DNA from: Haloactinomyces albus
GTDB lineage: Bacteria; Actinomycetota; Actinomycetes; Mycobacteriales; Pseudonocardiaceae
Assembly: GCF_031458135.1 (NCBI RefSeq)
Contig: NZ_JAVDXW010000001.1
Span: 4,854,475 to 4,918,474 of the forward strand
Reading direction: 5' to 3'
DNA length: 64,000 nt
In this document: one piece after another, positions 37,020-46,110 of the stretch
Layout: every line of letters begins with the position of its first letter
Numbering within the stretch: the first letter of the stretch is position 1
Notes under the pieces: generated by a model
The model's database searches: none
What the model saw: only the letters and a program-made list of their open reading frames with translations
Told to the model about the DNA's origin: nothing
Translations under genes and position numbers: made by a program

Positions 37020-39133
37020 GCGGACACCTCCGGAACGGCTTCGAGGCGCACGGCGCTGACCTTGAACTCGGGCATCCCGCTGCGCGGATCTCGGGCCGGC
37101 TGGGTCAGCAGGTTCGCTCGTGCCCCGTCGGGGAAGTGGAAGGGCAGGAACACGGTGTCGGTGCGCAGCGAGCTGTCCAGGTACACCCGGGCCACGGCAC
37201 TGGATCGGGCGGAACTGATCCGGGCGAACAGACCCTCGTCGAGCCCGCAACGCTGAGCGGTGTCCGGATGCACCTGCACGAAAGCCTCCGGGGCCGCCTC
37301 GGTCAGGTCGGGCACCCGGCGAGTTTGCGCCCCGGTCTGATACTGCGCAGGCAGGCGACCCGTGGTGGCCCACAGCGGGAACCGGGTGTCGGTGGTCTCG
37401 GCCGGGCCGCGATGCTCGACCTCCTGGAACCGGGCACGCCCGTCGGGATGGGCGAAGCCGTCCAGAAACAGCCGGGGAGTTCCCGGGTGCGCCACCATGC
37501 CTGCCGTGTCCGACTCCGCCGTGTCCGGGACCGTTGGCGCAGGGCAGGGCCAGTGCAGTGCTTCACCGGCGTCGAGGCGCTCGTAGCTGATGCCGGAGTA
37601 GTCGGCCGCTCCGCCTGCCGAGGCTCGGCGCAGCTCGTCGAACACCTCGCGGGGCGAGGTGGGGAACCGACCTGCCGGCTGGCCCAGCCGGGTGGCCAGA
37701 CCTTGCAGTACGTGCAGGTCCGACCGCGCGTGCTTCGGCGGCGTCAGCAGCCGGCGACGGCGCAGCAACCGCCCCTCGAGATTGGTCAGGGTGCCCTCCT
37801 CCTCTGCCCACTGCGTCACCGGGAGGACGACGTCGGCCATGCGTGCGGTCTCCGACGGCACGAAATCGGCCACCACCAGCAGGTCCAGGTCCGCCAAGCG
37901 CTCGGCGATCGCAGCCGAGTCCGGCGCCGACAGCACCGGGTTCGACCCGAACACCAGCAGCGCGCGTGGACCACCCTCGGTACCGAGTGCCGCCAGCAAT
38001 TCCGAGGCCGAGCGCCCCGGACCGGGCAGCGTGCCGGGAAGTACTCCCCAGACATCGGCGACATGCTCGCGCGTGGCCGGGTCGGTGATCAGCCGGTATC
38101 CCGGCAACTGATCGGCCTTCTGGCCGTGCTCGCGCCCACCTTGCCCGTTGCCCTGCCCGGTCAGGCAGCCGTACCCGCTGCCCTCGATACCGGGTAGACC
38201 CAGCGCCAAGGCGAGGTTGATGAACCCGCCGACCGTGTCGGCGCCGGTGCTGTGTTGCTCGGCACCGCGCCCGGTGAGCACATAGGACCGCTCGGATTCG
38301 GCCAGCATCCGCACCGCCTGCCGCTGAGCGGCCACCGGCACCCCGGTGACGTGCTCGGCCCGTTCCGGCCACCACGACACCGCCCGGGTCCACGCTGTGT
38401 CGAATCCCGTGGTGCGCTCGTGGACGTAATCCGCCTGGTATCGGCCCTCGGTGACCGCGATGTGCAGCAGTCCCAGGGCCAGGGCGAGATCCGTGCCCGG
38501 CGCCGGCTGCAGGTGCAGCGCTGCCGCCTCGGCCGTGGCGGTGCGGCGCGGATCGATCACGATCAACTCCGCACGGGTCAGGTGCTGCATCAGCGGGGGC
38601 ATCGTCTCCGCCGGATTCGCTCCCGCCAGCAGGATCGTGCCTGCTCGGGCGAGGTCGGTGACCGGAAACGGCAGACCCCGGTCCAGGCCGAACGCGGCCG
38701 TGCCCGCGCTTGCGGCCGCCGACATGCAGAACCGGCCGTTGTAGTCGATCTGGCTCGTTCCCAGTGCCACTCGGGCGAATTTGCCCAGTAGGTAGGCTTT
38801 CTCGTTGGTCAATCCGCCCCCGCCGAACACCGCCGTGGCTTCCGGGCCGGATTCCCCGGCGATCCGTTGCAGGCCGGTGGCCACCGTCTGCAGGGCGACA
38901 CCCCAGGACACCGGCGTCAGCTCGCCGTCGGTCCCGCGCACCAAGGGGTGGCGCAGCCGCTCCGGTGTCTCCAGAAGGGCCGGAGCCGTCCAGCCCTTCT
39001 GGCACAGGCCCCCGCGATTGGTGGGAAAGTCCGAGGGGCTCACCGCGACGCCGCTACGTTCGACGGTCAGTCGGGTCCCGCATTGCAGGGCGCAGTAGGG
39101 ACAGTGCGTGTGCACGCTGCGGATGTCAGACAT
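37016..39133 (-). CDS. nasA: Assimilatory nitrate reductase catalytic subunit
   Basis: This 705-residue bis-MGD molybdoenzyme reduces nitrate to nitrite in the cytoplasm. The N-terminal [4Fe-4S] site uses CPYCALQC and a Cys in LCQKGW. The probable Mo-ligand Cys lies in NGRFCMSAAA. Molybdopterin-binding segments include AGANPAETMPP and VFGSNPVLSAPDS, with the C-terminal MopB-type beta domain near WATTGRLPAQYQTG. Unlike some NasA proteins it has no C-terminal [2Fe-2S] extension. The ATG at 39133 overlaps the narK stop by eight bases. Confidence 0.94.
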   Translation of the reverse strand: MSDIRSVHTHCPYCALQCGTRLTVERSGVAVSPSDFPTNRGGLCQKGWTAPALLETPERLRHPLVRGTDGELTPVSWGVALQTVATGLQRIAGESGPEATAVFGGGGLTNEKAYLLGKFARVALGTSQIDYNGRFCMSAAASAGTAAFGLDRGLPFPVTDLARAGTILLAGANPAETMPPLMQHLTRAELIVIDPRRTATAEAAALHLQPAPGTDLALALGLLHIAVTEGRYQADYVHERTTGFDTAWTRAVSWWPERAEHVTGVPVAAQRQAVRMLAESERSYVLTGRGAEQHSTGADTVGGFINLALALGLPGIEGSGYGCLTGQGNGQGGREHGQKADQLPGYRLITDPATREHVADVWGVLPGTLPGPGRSASELLAALGTEGGPRALLVFGSNPVLSAPDSAAIAERLADLDLLVVADFVPSETARMADVVLPVTQWAEEEGTLTNLEGRLLRRRRLLTPPKHARSDLHVLQGLATRLGQPAGRFPTSPREVFDELRRASAGGAADYSGISYERLDAGEALHWPCPAPTVPDTAESDTAGMVAHPGTPRLFLDGFAHPDGRARFQEVEHRGPAETTDTRFPLWATTGRLPAQYQTGAQTRRVPDLTEAAPEAFVQVHPDTAQRCGLDEGLFARISSARSSAVARVYLDSSLRTDTVFLPFHFPDGARANLLTQPARDPRSGMPEFKVSAVRLEAVPEVSA

Positions 39134-40538
39134 CGGCGGCCTCCTTGTGTGCCGCCACCGCGGCCCTCTCGGCCACCGGGACTCGGGCACGGCCGCGCCG
39201 GAGGTAGATCGCCCAGGTGGCGATCACACACACGAGGTAGAAGACCAGGAAGGTCGTCAGGGCGGTGTCCCCATTGGCCGCCGCTCCGCCGAAGGAGACG
39301 CGGAAGGTGAGATTGATGAAGACCCCACCCAGGCAACCCACCGCACCCGCGATCCCCATCACCGTTCCGGACAGCTTGCGGGCTAGGGCGGTCGCCTCCA
39401 CCGCGCTACCACCGGAGGCGACCGCGTTCTCGGCCTGCCGCGCGAAAACCGCCGGGATCATCGTGTAGACCGAGCCGTTGCCGATGCCCGTCAGGATGAA
39501 CAGTGCGATGAACGAGGCCAGATAGAGCGGGAAGGAGTTCTGAGCCGAAGCCACCAGTAGCAGTCCCGTTCCGGCGGCCATGCCGAGGAAGTTCCAGAAC
39601 GTCACCCGGGCACCACCCCATCGGTCGGACAGCCGACCGCCGACCGGACGCGCCAGTGAACCCAGCAGCGGACCGATGAAGGTGTAACCGGCTGCCTGCA
39701 GTGCGGTGAAGTCGAACTCGCTTTTCAGGACCAGCCCGAACGCGAAGCTGTAGCCGATGAACGAGCCGAACGTGCCGATGTAGAGGAAGGACAGCCACCA
39801 GGTGTGCCGGCGTCGAACCGCCTCGGCCAGCATCCCGGGAGCGCGGCGCACCGCGTCGATGTTGTCCATACGCAGAGCGGCGAGTAGGGCGGCCACGACG
39901 ATCAGTGGCAGGTACACGGCGGCGACGTGGACCGGGCTGGTACTCCCGGCGGTGGCGATGACCAGCAGGCCGACCAGTTGGATCACCGCGACCCCGATGT
40001 TGCCGCCACCCGCATTGAGTCCCAGGGCCCATCCCTGGTGCCGTTGCGGGAAGAAGTTGGTGATGTTCGTCATCGACGAGGCGAAGTTGCCCCCGCCAAC
40101 GCCGGTGAGCGCACCGATCAGCAGGAAGACCCACAGCGGCGTGCCGGGCCGCATGACGAACACCGCCGTGAGAACGGTCGGAATCAGCAGCAGCGAGGTG
40201 CTGAACACCGTCCAATTGCGTCCCCCGAAACGGGTCACGCCGTAGCTGTAGGGGATGCGCAGTAGCGCGCCGACCAGGCTCGGAATGGTCACCAGCAGAA
40301 ATTTCTCGCCGGCGGTAAAACCCAGGCCGATCTCCGGGGACATGAACAGCACCATGACCGACCAGATGCTCCAGACGGAGAATCCCACGTGCTCGGAGAA
40401 GAGGGAAAGCCACAGGTTGCGTCGCGCGATGCGCTTGCCCGAGCGCTCCCAGAACTCTTCGTCCTCGGGATCCCAACCCGTGATCCAACCACCGTTTCCG
40501 GTGGGGGGTGTGGCACTGGCCGTGGTTGTCGTCTCCAA
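39126..40538 (-). CDS. narK: NarK-type nitrate/nitrite transporter
   Basis: This 470-residue major-facilitator protein has 12 membrane segments. It shows the nitrate-porter signatures in GALTGVGGGNFASSMTNITNF and, late, in GNGSVYTMIPAVF, with a family-typical Gly-rich helix (GLNAGGGNIGVAVIQ). It imports nitrate or exports nitrite, and being first in the operon it probably brings in nitrate. The start is the TTG at 40538 after GAGAGGAG. An N-terminal cytoplasmic stretch of about 45 residues precedes the first helix. Confidence 0.94.
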   Translation of the reverse strand: METTTTASATPPTGNGGWITGWDPEDEEFWERSGKRIARRNLWLSLFSEHVGFSVWSIWSVMVLFMSPEIGLGFTAGEKFLLVTIPSLVGALLRIPYSYGVTRFGGRNWTVFSTSLLLIPTVLTAVFVMRPGTPLWVFLLIGALTGVGGGNFASSMTNITNFFPQRHQGWALGLNAGGGNIGVAVIQLVGLLVIATAGSTSPVHVAAVYLPLIVVAALLAALRMDNIDAVRRAPGMLAEAVRRRHTWWLSFLYIGTFGSFIGYSFAFGLVLKSEFDFTALQAAGYTFIGPLLGSLARPVGGRLSDRWGGARVTFWNFLGMAAGTGLLLVASAQNSFPLYLASFIALFILTGIGNGSVYTMIPAVFARQAENAVASGGSAVEATALARKLSGTVMGIAGAVGCLGGVFINLTFRVSFGGAAANGDTALTTFLVFYLVCVIATWAIYLRRGRARVPVAERAAVAAHKEAADV

Positions 40539-40605
40539 TGTGCGCTCCTCTCGCCGTGCTGCGTCGACGCTAGGAAGCGCGTGTTTCGTGCAGGATCTTC
40601 GTCGT

Positions 40606-40622
40606 GTTACCGGCGTGCTAAC
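40606..40622. promoter_or_regulatory. Palindromic site between narK and the sirtuin gene
   Basis: GTTAC-7-CTAAC-type arms (GTTAC at 40606-40610 and CTAAC at 40618-40622) lie 68 bp upstream of the narK start and 118 bp upstream of the sirtuin gene. The spacing and GTnAC-like half recall GlnR boxes, but the second half does not match the GaAAC half well. It is only a candidate nitrogen-control site. Confidence 0.3.
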
Positions 40623-40739
40623 TCGTGTTGCGAGTTTTCGGGTCCGTTCGGGTCCGTTCGTGGTCGGACGATGCGCCCGGTACGGGCGCTCCGGAGCCCC
40701 GGTCACCTCCTGTGGCCGGGGACATGGCACGGTGAACGA

Positions 40740-41570
40740 GTGGCTGAGCGCGGGAGCGATACTGCGGTGGAGTTGCAGCGGGCGCGGGAACTGTTCGCAA
40801 CCGCGCGACGAATCACCGCGCTGACCGGTGCCGGCCTTTCCACCGACTCGGGCATCCCCGACTTCCGAGGCCCCCGAGGTGTGTGGACGAAAGACCCCAA
40901 CGCCCAGCGCCTGAGTGACATCAACAGCTATGTCGCCGACGCCGACGTGCGGCGTCAGGCGTGGCGGAGCCGTGCGGCCCATCCCGCCTGGGACGCCCTC
41001 CCCAACGCCGGACACCGTGCTTTCGTGGATCTGGCCTCCTCCGGGCGTTTGCGCGGAGTGCTGACCCAGAACATCGATGAACTCCATCAGCGAGCCGGTC
41101 TCGACCCGGATTTGGTCCGGGAACTGCACGGTTCGATGTTCGGCACGGTGTGTCTGAGCTGTGGGGGCCGTGGCGGGATGCGGGAAACTCTCGACCGGGT
41201 TGCGGACGGGGAGGCCGATCCCCATTGCCTGGCCTGCGGTGGGATGTTGAAGTCCGCCACCATCTCGTTCGGACAGTCCTTGGACGAGGACGTTGTCCGG
41301 GAGAGCCAACGGGCGGCCTTGGATTGCGACCTGTTTCTCACGGCGGGGACCTCGCTGACCGTGTTCCCGGCCGCCGGCTTTGCCGACCTGGCTGCCAAGG
41401 CAGGCGCGGACCTGATCATCTGTAATGCCGAGCCCACGCCGTATGACGAGCAAGCTGCCGCCGTGCTGCGGGGGCCGTTGACCGAGGTTCTGCCCGAACT
41501 CGTGGCTGTGCCGCAAAGCATGCAGCAGCGCTCCCTGCGGACCTGGGGAGATCCCGGCACCTGGGCGTAA
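40740..41570 (+). CDS. NAD-dependent protein deacylase (sirtuin)
   Basis: The 276-residue Sir2 protein removes acyl groups from lysines with NAD+. It shows TGAGLSTDSGIPDFRG at about 29-44, TQNIDELHQRAG with the NAD-binding residues, the catalytic His in ELHGSMFG, four zinc Cys (CLSC and CLAC), GTSLTVFPAA and NAEPTPYD. The GTG at 40740 lacks a strong ribosome site, and a GTG at 40767 is possible. It diverges from narK. Sirtuins often control acetyl-CoA synthetase and other metabolic enzymes; a link to nitrogen metabolism is not proved. Confidence 0.92.
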   Translation: MAERGSDTAVELQRARELFATARRITALTGAGLSTDSGIPDFRGPRGVWTKDPNAQRLSDINSYVADADVRRQAWRSRAAHPAWDALPNAGHRAFVDLASSGRLRGVLTQNIDELHQRAGLDPDLVRELHGSMFGTVCLSCGGRGGMRETLDRVADGEADPHCLACGGMLKSATISFGQSLDEDVVRESQRAALDCDLFLTAGTSLTVFPAAGFADLAAKAGADLIICNAEPTPYDEQAAAVLRGPLTEVLPELVAVPQSMQQRSLRTWGDPGTWA

Positions 41571-41802
41571 TGAGCGATGCTGCGCCGGTAAGCCGTGGTC
41601 GTTCCGGGTGATCCGGCGCTTCCCGCCTCGGAGCTTCTCTTTTCGACGTCACCTGAGTAGTGGATATTGCCCGGGTTGGCGGATTCCAACTGGTGAACCG
41701 GTGATCCGGATGGCACAGTCCGTGATCGTCTCGCCAATCCGTTCGGAGCAGTCGTGCCTGGGCGATCTCGCCCGCACGGTCCTGCAGCAGGAGGTGACGG
41801 TT

Positions 41803-43146
41803 GTGACGCGATCTCGGAACAGGGACCCCGTCGAGTACCGAAGTGGCTTGCGGTGCCTCGTCGCGGTGGTGGCGGCCACGGCGATGTTGCCCGCGACTCC
41901 GGCCGGTGGCGTCGCCGTACCGCCCCGGCCACCCAACCCGAGCGAGGACCGCATCGACGCCGAGCGGGCACAGGCCCGCAAGATGGCCGAACGGGTGGGC
42001 ACGCTGGCCAATCGGCTCGCTGCCACCGAATCCCGCCTGCGGAAGCTGTCCACGCGGGTCGCGGTGAAGCTGGAGGAGGCCAACAAGGCCAGGGTCGATC
42101 TGCGTCGGGCCGAACGGGCGTATGCGCAGGCGAAGCAGCAGGCGGAGTTCGCTGCTGCCGAGGCCGATGCGGCGGCTCGGCAGGTCGAGGAGCAGCGCCG
42201 CAGGCTCGACGAGTTCGCCGCGAGCAGTTACCGGCAGGGCAGCCGCCTCGGTTCGATCCCGGCTTTCGTCGGGGCCGAAAGCCCGCGGGAGATGCTCGAT
42301 CGGGCCGCGTTGCTCGATGCGATCAGTGAGTCCAAACTCGATGTCCTCGACGATCTTCGAAGTGCCCGGACGAAGAAGGCGAACAAGGACTCCTCGGCGC
42401 GCCAGGCGCTCCAGAATGCCGAGGCAAAACGGGTGGCCGCCGACCGTGCGCGGGCTGCTGCCGAAAAGGCCAAGGACGCCGCCGTGGCGGCACGGCAAGC
42501 ACAGCAGGCACAGGCCCGCAAACTCCGTGCCGAAAAGGCGAGGGTCGAACAGCAGCTCGAGCAGGCGCGGGAGAACGTGGCCGGGCTGGAGCAGCAGCAA
42601 CAGCGCTACCAGGAGTGGGTGGCGGCCAAAGAGCGGGAGGAACGCGCTGCTGCGGCAGCCGCGCAAGCGGCCACAGACGGCCTCGCACAGGGGGCTTCGC
42701 CACCCGGTGACACGGTCTCCGAGAACAGCGCTGTCGAGACCGTGGTCCAGCGTGCGGTCTCCCAGGTGGGGGTGCCCTACGCATGGGGCGGTGGCAATGC
42801 CCACGGGCCCACCCGAGGAATCCGTGACGGGGGAGTGGCCGACGCACACGGCGACTACCTCAAGATCGGTTTCGACTGTTCGGGGCTGATGGTCTATGCG
42901 TTCGCCGGAGTCGGTATCGAACTCCCGCACTACAGCGGGTACCAGTACCAGGCGGGGCGCAAGGTGCCGTTGTCGCAGAAACGGCGTGGGGACATGCTGT
43001 TCTGGCAGGACGGTGGCGGCATTCACCATGTCGCGCTGTATCTCGGCAACGGCCGCATGGTCGAGGCCCCGTACTCGGGTGCGCAGGTACGGGTGACTTC
43101 GGTTCGCTACGACGGGATCGCTCCGTACGCCGTTCGTCTGTTGTGA
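41803..43146 (+). CDS. Secreted NlpC/P60 peptidoglycan endopeptidase with coiled coil
   Basis: The 447-residue protein cuts stem peptides of the cell wall. It has an N-terminal signal (basic start, then LVAVVAATAMLPATPAGG). A long Ala/Glu/Arg/Gln-rich coiled coil (about 45-300) comes next, then an NlpC/P60 domain with catalytic Cys about 359 in FDCSGLMVYAF and His about 408 in GIHHVALYLG. The layout matches mycobacterial RipA/RipC-type proteins, where the coiled coil controls the active site. The GTG at 41803 follows AGGAGG. Neighbours do not bear on its role. Confidence 0.9.
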   Translation: MTRSRNRDPVEYRSGLRCLVAVVAATAMLPATPAGGVAVPPRPPNPSEDRIDAERAQARKMAERVGTLANRLAATESRLRKLSTRVAVKLEEANKARVDLRRAERAYAQAKQQAEFAAAEADAAARQVEEQRRRLDEFAASSYRQGSRLGSIPAFVGAESPREMLDRAALLDAISESKLDVLDDLRSARTKKANKDSSARQALQNAEAKRVAADRARAAAEKAKDAAVAARQAQQAQARKLRAEKARVEQQLEQARENVAGLEQQQQRYQEWVAAKEREERAAAAAAQAATDGLAQGASPPGDTVSENSAVETVVQRAVSQVGVPYAWGGGNAHGPTRGIRDGGVADAHGDYLKIGFDCSGLMVYAFAGVGIELPHYSGYQYQAGRKVPLSQKRRGDMLFWQDGGGIHHVALYLGNGRMVEAPYSGAQVRVTSVRYDGIAPYAVRLL

Positions 43147-43188
43147 CCCACGGCAGCATGCATTACGCCGCGCAGGGATCATTCGGGC

Positions 43189-43758
43189 ATGGCGGACGAA
43201 TTCGCGGTGATCATCCTGGCAGGGGGGCGGGGCAGCAGACTCGGGGGAGTGGACAAGGCCGCTGTCCGGGTTGGGGGCAGTTCACTGCTGGACCGGACGT
43301 TGGAGGCGGCGTGTGCGGGAAAGCCGGTGGTGGTGGTCGGTCCGCGCGTGTCGGATCGCGAGGTCGTGTGGACGCGTGAGGACCCTCCGGGGTCGGGGCC
43401 ACTGGCGGGACTGGCCGCCGGACTGCGGCAAGTACCCGCCGCAGCGGAGCTCGTGGCGGTGCTGGCCGTCGATCATCCGCACCTCACGCGGGCAACACTG
43501 CACAGGCTGGCGGATGCGGTGGTCGCCGAGTCGATGTGCTCGGGGGCGGTGCTGATCGACGCCGAGGGTGCGCCCCAGTGGTTGCTGGGGGTGTGGCGTG
43601 TCGATGCGCTCCGTACCGGGATGCCCGCGCAGGTGAGTGGAGGGTCGGTCCGCTCCGTGCTGGAACCGCTGGATCCGGCCTTCGTTCCGGGGCAAGGTGC
43701 CGAGGCATCCGATGTGGATACTCCGGAGGATCTGCGGCGCGCGGCGGATGACTCCTGA
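43189..43758 (+). CDS. mobA: Molybdenum cofactor guanylyltransferase
   Basis: The 189-residue nucleotidyltransferase has ILAGGRGSRLGGVDKA at the start (GTP site and Lys), a VGPRVSD strand, PPGSGPLAGLAAGL, and the Asp of LAVDHPHL in the metal position, then DVDTPEDL at the end. It joins GMP to molybdopterin, giving the MGD cofactor that nitrate reductase and formate dehydrogenase need. Both are in this window. The ATG at 43189 has only a weak purine run before it. Confidence 0.88.
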   Translation: MADEFAVIILAGGRGSRLGGVDKAAVRVGGSSLLDRTLEAACAGKPVVVVGPRVSDREVVWTREDPPGSGPLAGLAAGLRQVPAAAELVAVLAVDHPHLTRATLHRLADAVVAESMCSGAVLIDAEGAPQWLLGVWRVDALRTGMPAQVSGGSVRSVLEPLDPAFVPGQGAEASDVDTPEDLRRAADDS

Positions 43759-44030
43759 GTCGCCGGCTTCGCACTGTGCCGATACGGACTTTACTGTATT
43801 AAATTAATCTATTTTTTCAGTGTTGATCGAAATAAATTCCCAAAGCCACAAACAACACAGACGGCGCACCACGCTTCACAGCAGTCACACGACGCATACG
43901 TTTCCCTGAGAGTGGGGCGGTGCCCCCACATCCGGGTGGCATGAGCACGTGCCAGGATCTTGCTGACAACACCGAGCGGCACCGGCGCAGCAGCAGGGTC
44001 CCAGCGAGGATTCGACAGGAGGATGTTCAA
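43759..44030. other. AT-rich leader upstream of moxR
   Basis: The 272-bp gap contains a sharp AT-rich stretch (about 43788-43830: ACTTTACTGTATTAAATTA, then a run of six T) in otherwise GC-rich DNA. It may carry the moxR promoter or the mobA terminator. TTACTGTAT at 43793-43801 is one base off the oxalate-regulon palindrome but lacks flanking symmetry. Confidence 0.4.
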
Positions 44031-45155
44031 GTGACCGATCCCGGGCAGGGCGAGAGCGGGAACGGCGGTGCGGCGACCGACGCGGCCGCACAGGCCCATT
44101 CGATGGATCAGGAAAATACCCCTGCCCGGGACGCGCAGTTGCTCGAACGGACGGTGTTCGAGGTCAAGCGCGTGATCGTGGGGCAGGATCGACTCGTGGA
44201 GCGGGTCCTGGTCGGTTTGCTGGCCAAGGGGCACATCCTGTTGGAAGGAGTTCCCGGAGTGGCCAAGACACTGGCCGTGGAAACCTTCGCCTCCGCCGTG
44301 GGCGGGACGTTCTCCCGACTGCAGTTCACCCCGGACCTGGTTCCCGCCGACCTTCTGGGCACGCGCATCTACCGGCAGAACAGCGAGCGCTTCGATGTCG
44401 AACTCGGGCCGGTGCTGGCCAACTTCGTCCTGGCCGACGAAATCAATCGCGCTCCGGCGAAGGTCCAGTCGGCCCTGCTGGAGGTGATGGCCGAGAAGCA
44501 CGTCTCCCTGGGTGGCGAAACCTATCCGATGCCCCGCCCGTTCCTCGTGCTGGCCACCCAGAATCCCATCGAGAACGAGGGCGTCTACCCGCTGCCGGAA
44601 GCGCAGCGGGACCGCTTCCTGTTCAAACTGCAGGTCGAGTACCCCACAGCCGAGGAAGAACGCGAGATCGTTTATCGGATGGGGGGTGCCACCCCCGAGC
44701 CGCAGACGGTGCTCACCCCTGAGGAACTGACACGGCTGCAGACGGTGGCTTCGAACGTGTTCGTCCACCATGCCCTCGTCGACTATGTCGTGCGGCTGGT
44801 ACTGGCCACGCGCTCGCCCAATGAGCACGGGTTGCCCGATATAGCAGGGTGGGTTTCCTACGGTGCTTCACCGCGCGCCACCCTCGGCGTCGTCGGCGCC
44901 GCGCGGGCGCTCGCGCTGGTCCGTGGACGCGACTATGTGCTTCCACAGGATGTGGTCGACGTGGTGCCGGACGTTTTCCGGCACCGCCTGGTGTTGTCCT
45001 ACGACGCGCTGGCCGATGGAGTTCCGGTCGATCACATCGTCAATCGGGTGCTGCAGACGGTTCCGCTGCCCCAGGTGTCCGCTCGCCCGCAGGCCGGTAC
45101 GCAAGGCCCCCCGGCGTACGGGCATGCACCGGCCGGTGTGAACCACCGTCAGTGA
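44031..45155 (+). CDS. MoxR-family AAA+ ATPase
   Basis: The 374-residue AAA+ protein has Walker A GVPGVAKT at 73-80, Walker B FVLADEINR at 132-140, sensor 1 in LATQNPIENEG and the arginine-finger and lid part with SYGASPRATLG. A 40-residue Gly/Ala/Gln-rich N-terminal region precedes it. MoxR proteins act as chaperones for VWA-domain partners. The next two genes encode a DUF58 and a VWA protein, the usual trio. The GTG at 44031 follows AGGAGG. Thirteen bases separate it from the next start. Confidence 0.95.
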   Translation: MTDPGQGESGNGGAATDAAAQAHSMDQENTPARDAQLLERTVFEVKRVIVGQDRLVERVLVGLLAKGHILLEGVPGVAKTLAVETFASAVGGTFSRLQFTPDLVPADLLGTRIYRQNSERFDVELGPVLANFVLADEINRAPAKVQSALLEVMAEKHVSLGGETYPMPRPFLVLATQNPIENEGVYPLPEAQRDRFLFKLQVEYPTAEEEREIVYRMGGATPEPQTVLTPEELTRLQTVASNVFVHHALVDYVVRLVLATRSPNEHGLPDIAGWVSYGASPRATLGVVGAARALALVRGRDYVLPQDVVDVVPDVFRHRLVLSYDALADGVPVDHIVNRVLQTVPLPQVSARPQAGTQGPPAYGHAPAGVNHRQ

Positions 45156-45168
45156 GGAGCACTTCATC

Positions 45169-46110
45169 GTGTCGGCAGCCGACGACCAGCGGCCACCCTG
45201 GTCCCCACCCGCCCTGCACGGCGACCGACTACAGGTGGCGTTGCGGACTCTGGAACTGACCGTGCGCGGACGCTTGGATGGCCTGCTGCAGGGCAACCAT
45301 CTGGGACTGGTGCCCGGCCCGGGGACCGAACCGGGAGAGGCGCGGGCCTACCAGCCCGGTGATGACGTGCGTCAAATGGACTGGGCGGTCACTGCCCGTA
45401 CCACCGAACCACACATCCGCCAGACGGTTGCCGACCGCGAGCTGGAAACCTGGGTGGCGCTGGATCTCTCACCCAGTCTCGACTTCGGCACGGCAGCCTG
45501 CGACAAGCGGGAACTGGCGATTGCGGGGCTGTCCGCGGTGACGCACCTGACCAGTGGTGGGGGAAACCGGATCGGTGCGGTCGTGGCAAACGGGCAGGAG
45601 ACCCGGCGACTTCCTGCACGGGCAGGGACCGAATACGCACGCGCGATGCTGCGGCAGGTGGCCGAAACCCCCCGTGCTCCGGAAGGCACACGCGGTGACC
45701 TGGCGCAGGTGCTGGAGTCGCTGCGGAGGCCGCCGCGCAGGCGCGGTCTGGCTGTGGTGATCTCCGATTTCCTCGGTGCTCTCGACTGGCAGCGTGCCCT
45801 TCGCGGATTGGCCGCCAGGCACTCCTTGCTGGCTGTTGAGGTTCTCGATCCGCGTGACCTGGAACTACCGGATGTCGGCACCGTGCTGCTGGCGGATCCG
45901 GAGACGGGTAAGCAACGTGAGGTACGCACGACGCCGGTGTTGCGCCGTGAGTTCGCCGCTGCTGCGGCAGCACACCGGGACGAGGTGGCGACTGCGCTTC
46001 GACGGGCGGGCTGTGCTCACCTGACACTGCGGACGGACTCCGACTGGATCGCCGACATCGTCCGGTTCGTGGTGGCGCGTAAACGAGGCTGGTCCGGGGG
46101 AGTGGCGTGA
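45169..46110 (+). CDS. DUF58 domain protein of the MoxR cluster
   Basis: The 313-residue protein has the DUF58 signature GEAREYQPGDDVRQMDWAVTAR-like text (here GEARAYQPGDDVRQMDW around residue 60) and a VWA-like core with LDLSPSLDFG. It is probably a cytoplasmic partner of the MoxR ATPase and the membrane VWA protein; the molecular role is unknown. The start is the GTG at 45169 after GAGGAG. Its stop overlaps the next gene. Confidence 0.93.
   Translation: MSAADDQRPPWSPPALHGDRLQVALRTLELTVRGRLDGLLQGNHLGLVPGPGTEPGEARAYQPGDDVRQMDWAVTARTTEPHIRQTVADRELETWVALDLSPSLDFGTAACDKRELAIAGLSAVTHLTSGGGNRIGAVVANGQETRRLPARAGTEYARAMLRQVAETPRAPEGTRGDLAQVLESLRRPPRRRGLAVVISDFLGALDWQRALRGLAARHSLLAVEVLDPRDLELPDVGTVLLADPETGKQREVRTTPVLRREFAAAAAAHRDEVATALRRAGCAHLTLRTDSDWIADIVRFVVARKRGWSGGVA

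Noticed and set aside
43793..43801. TTACTGTAT as a fifth copy of the ATACNGTAT operator
   Set aside because: One base differs, the outer bases are not symmetrical, and it lies in an AT-rich stretch near unrelated genes.
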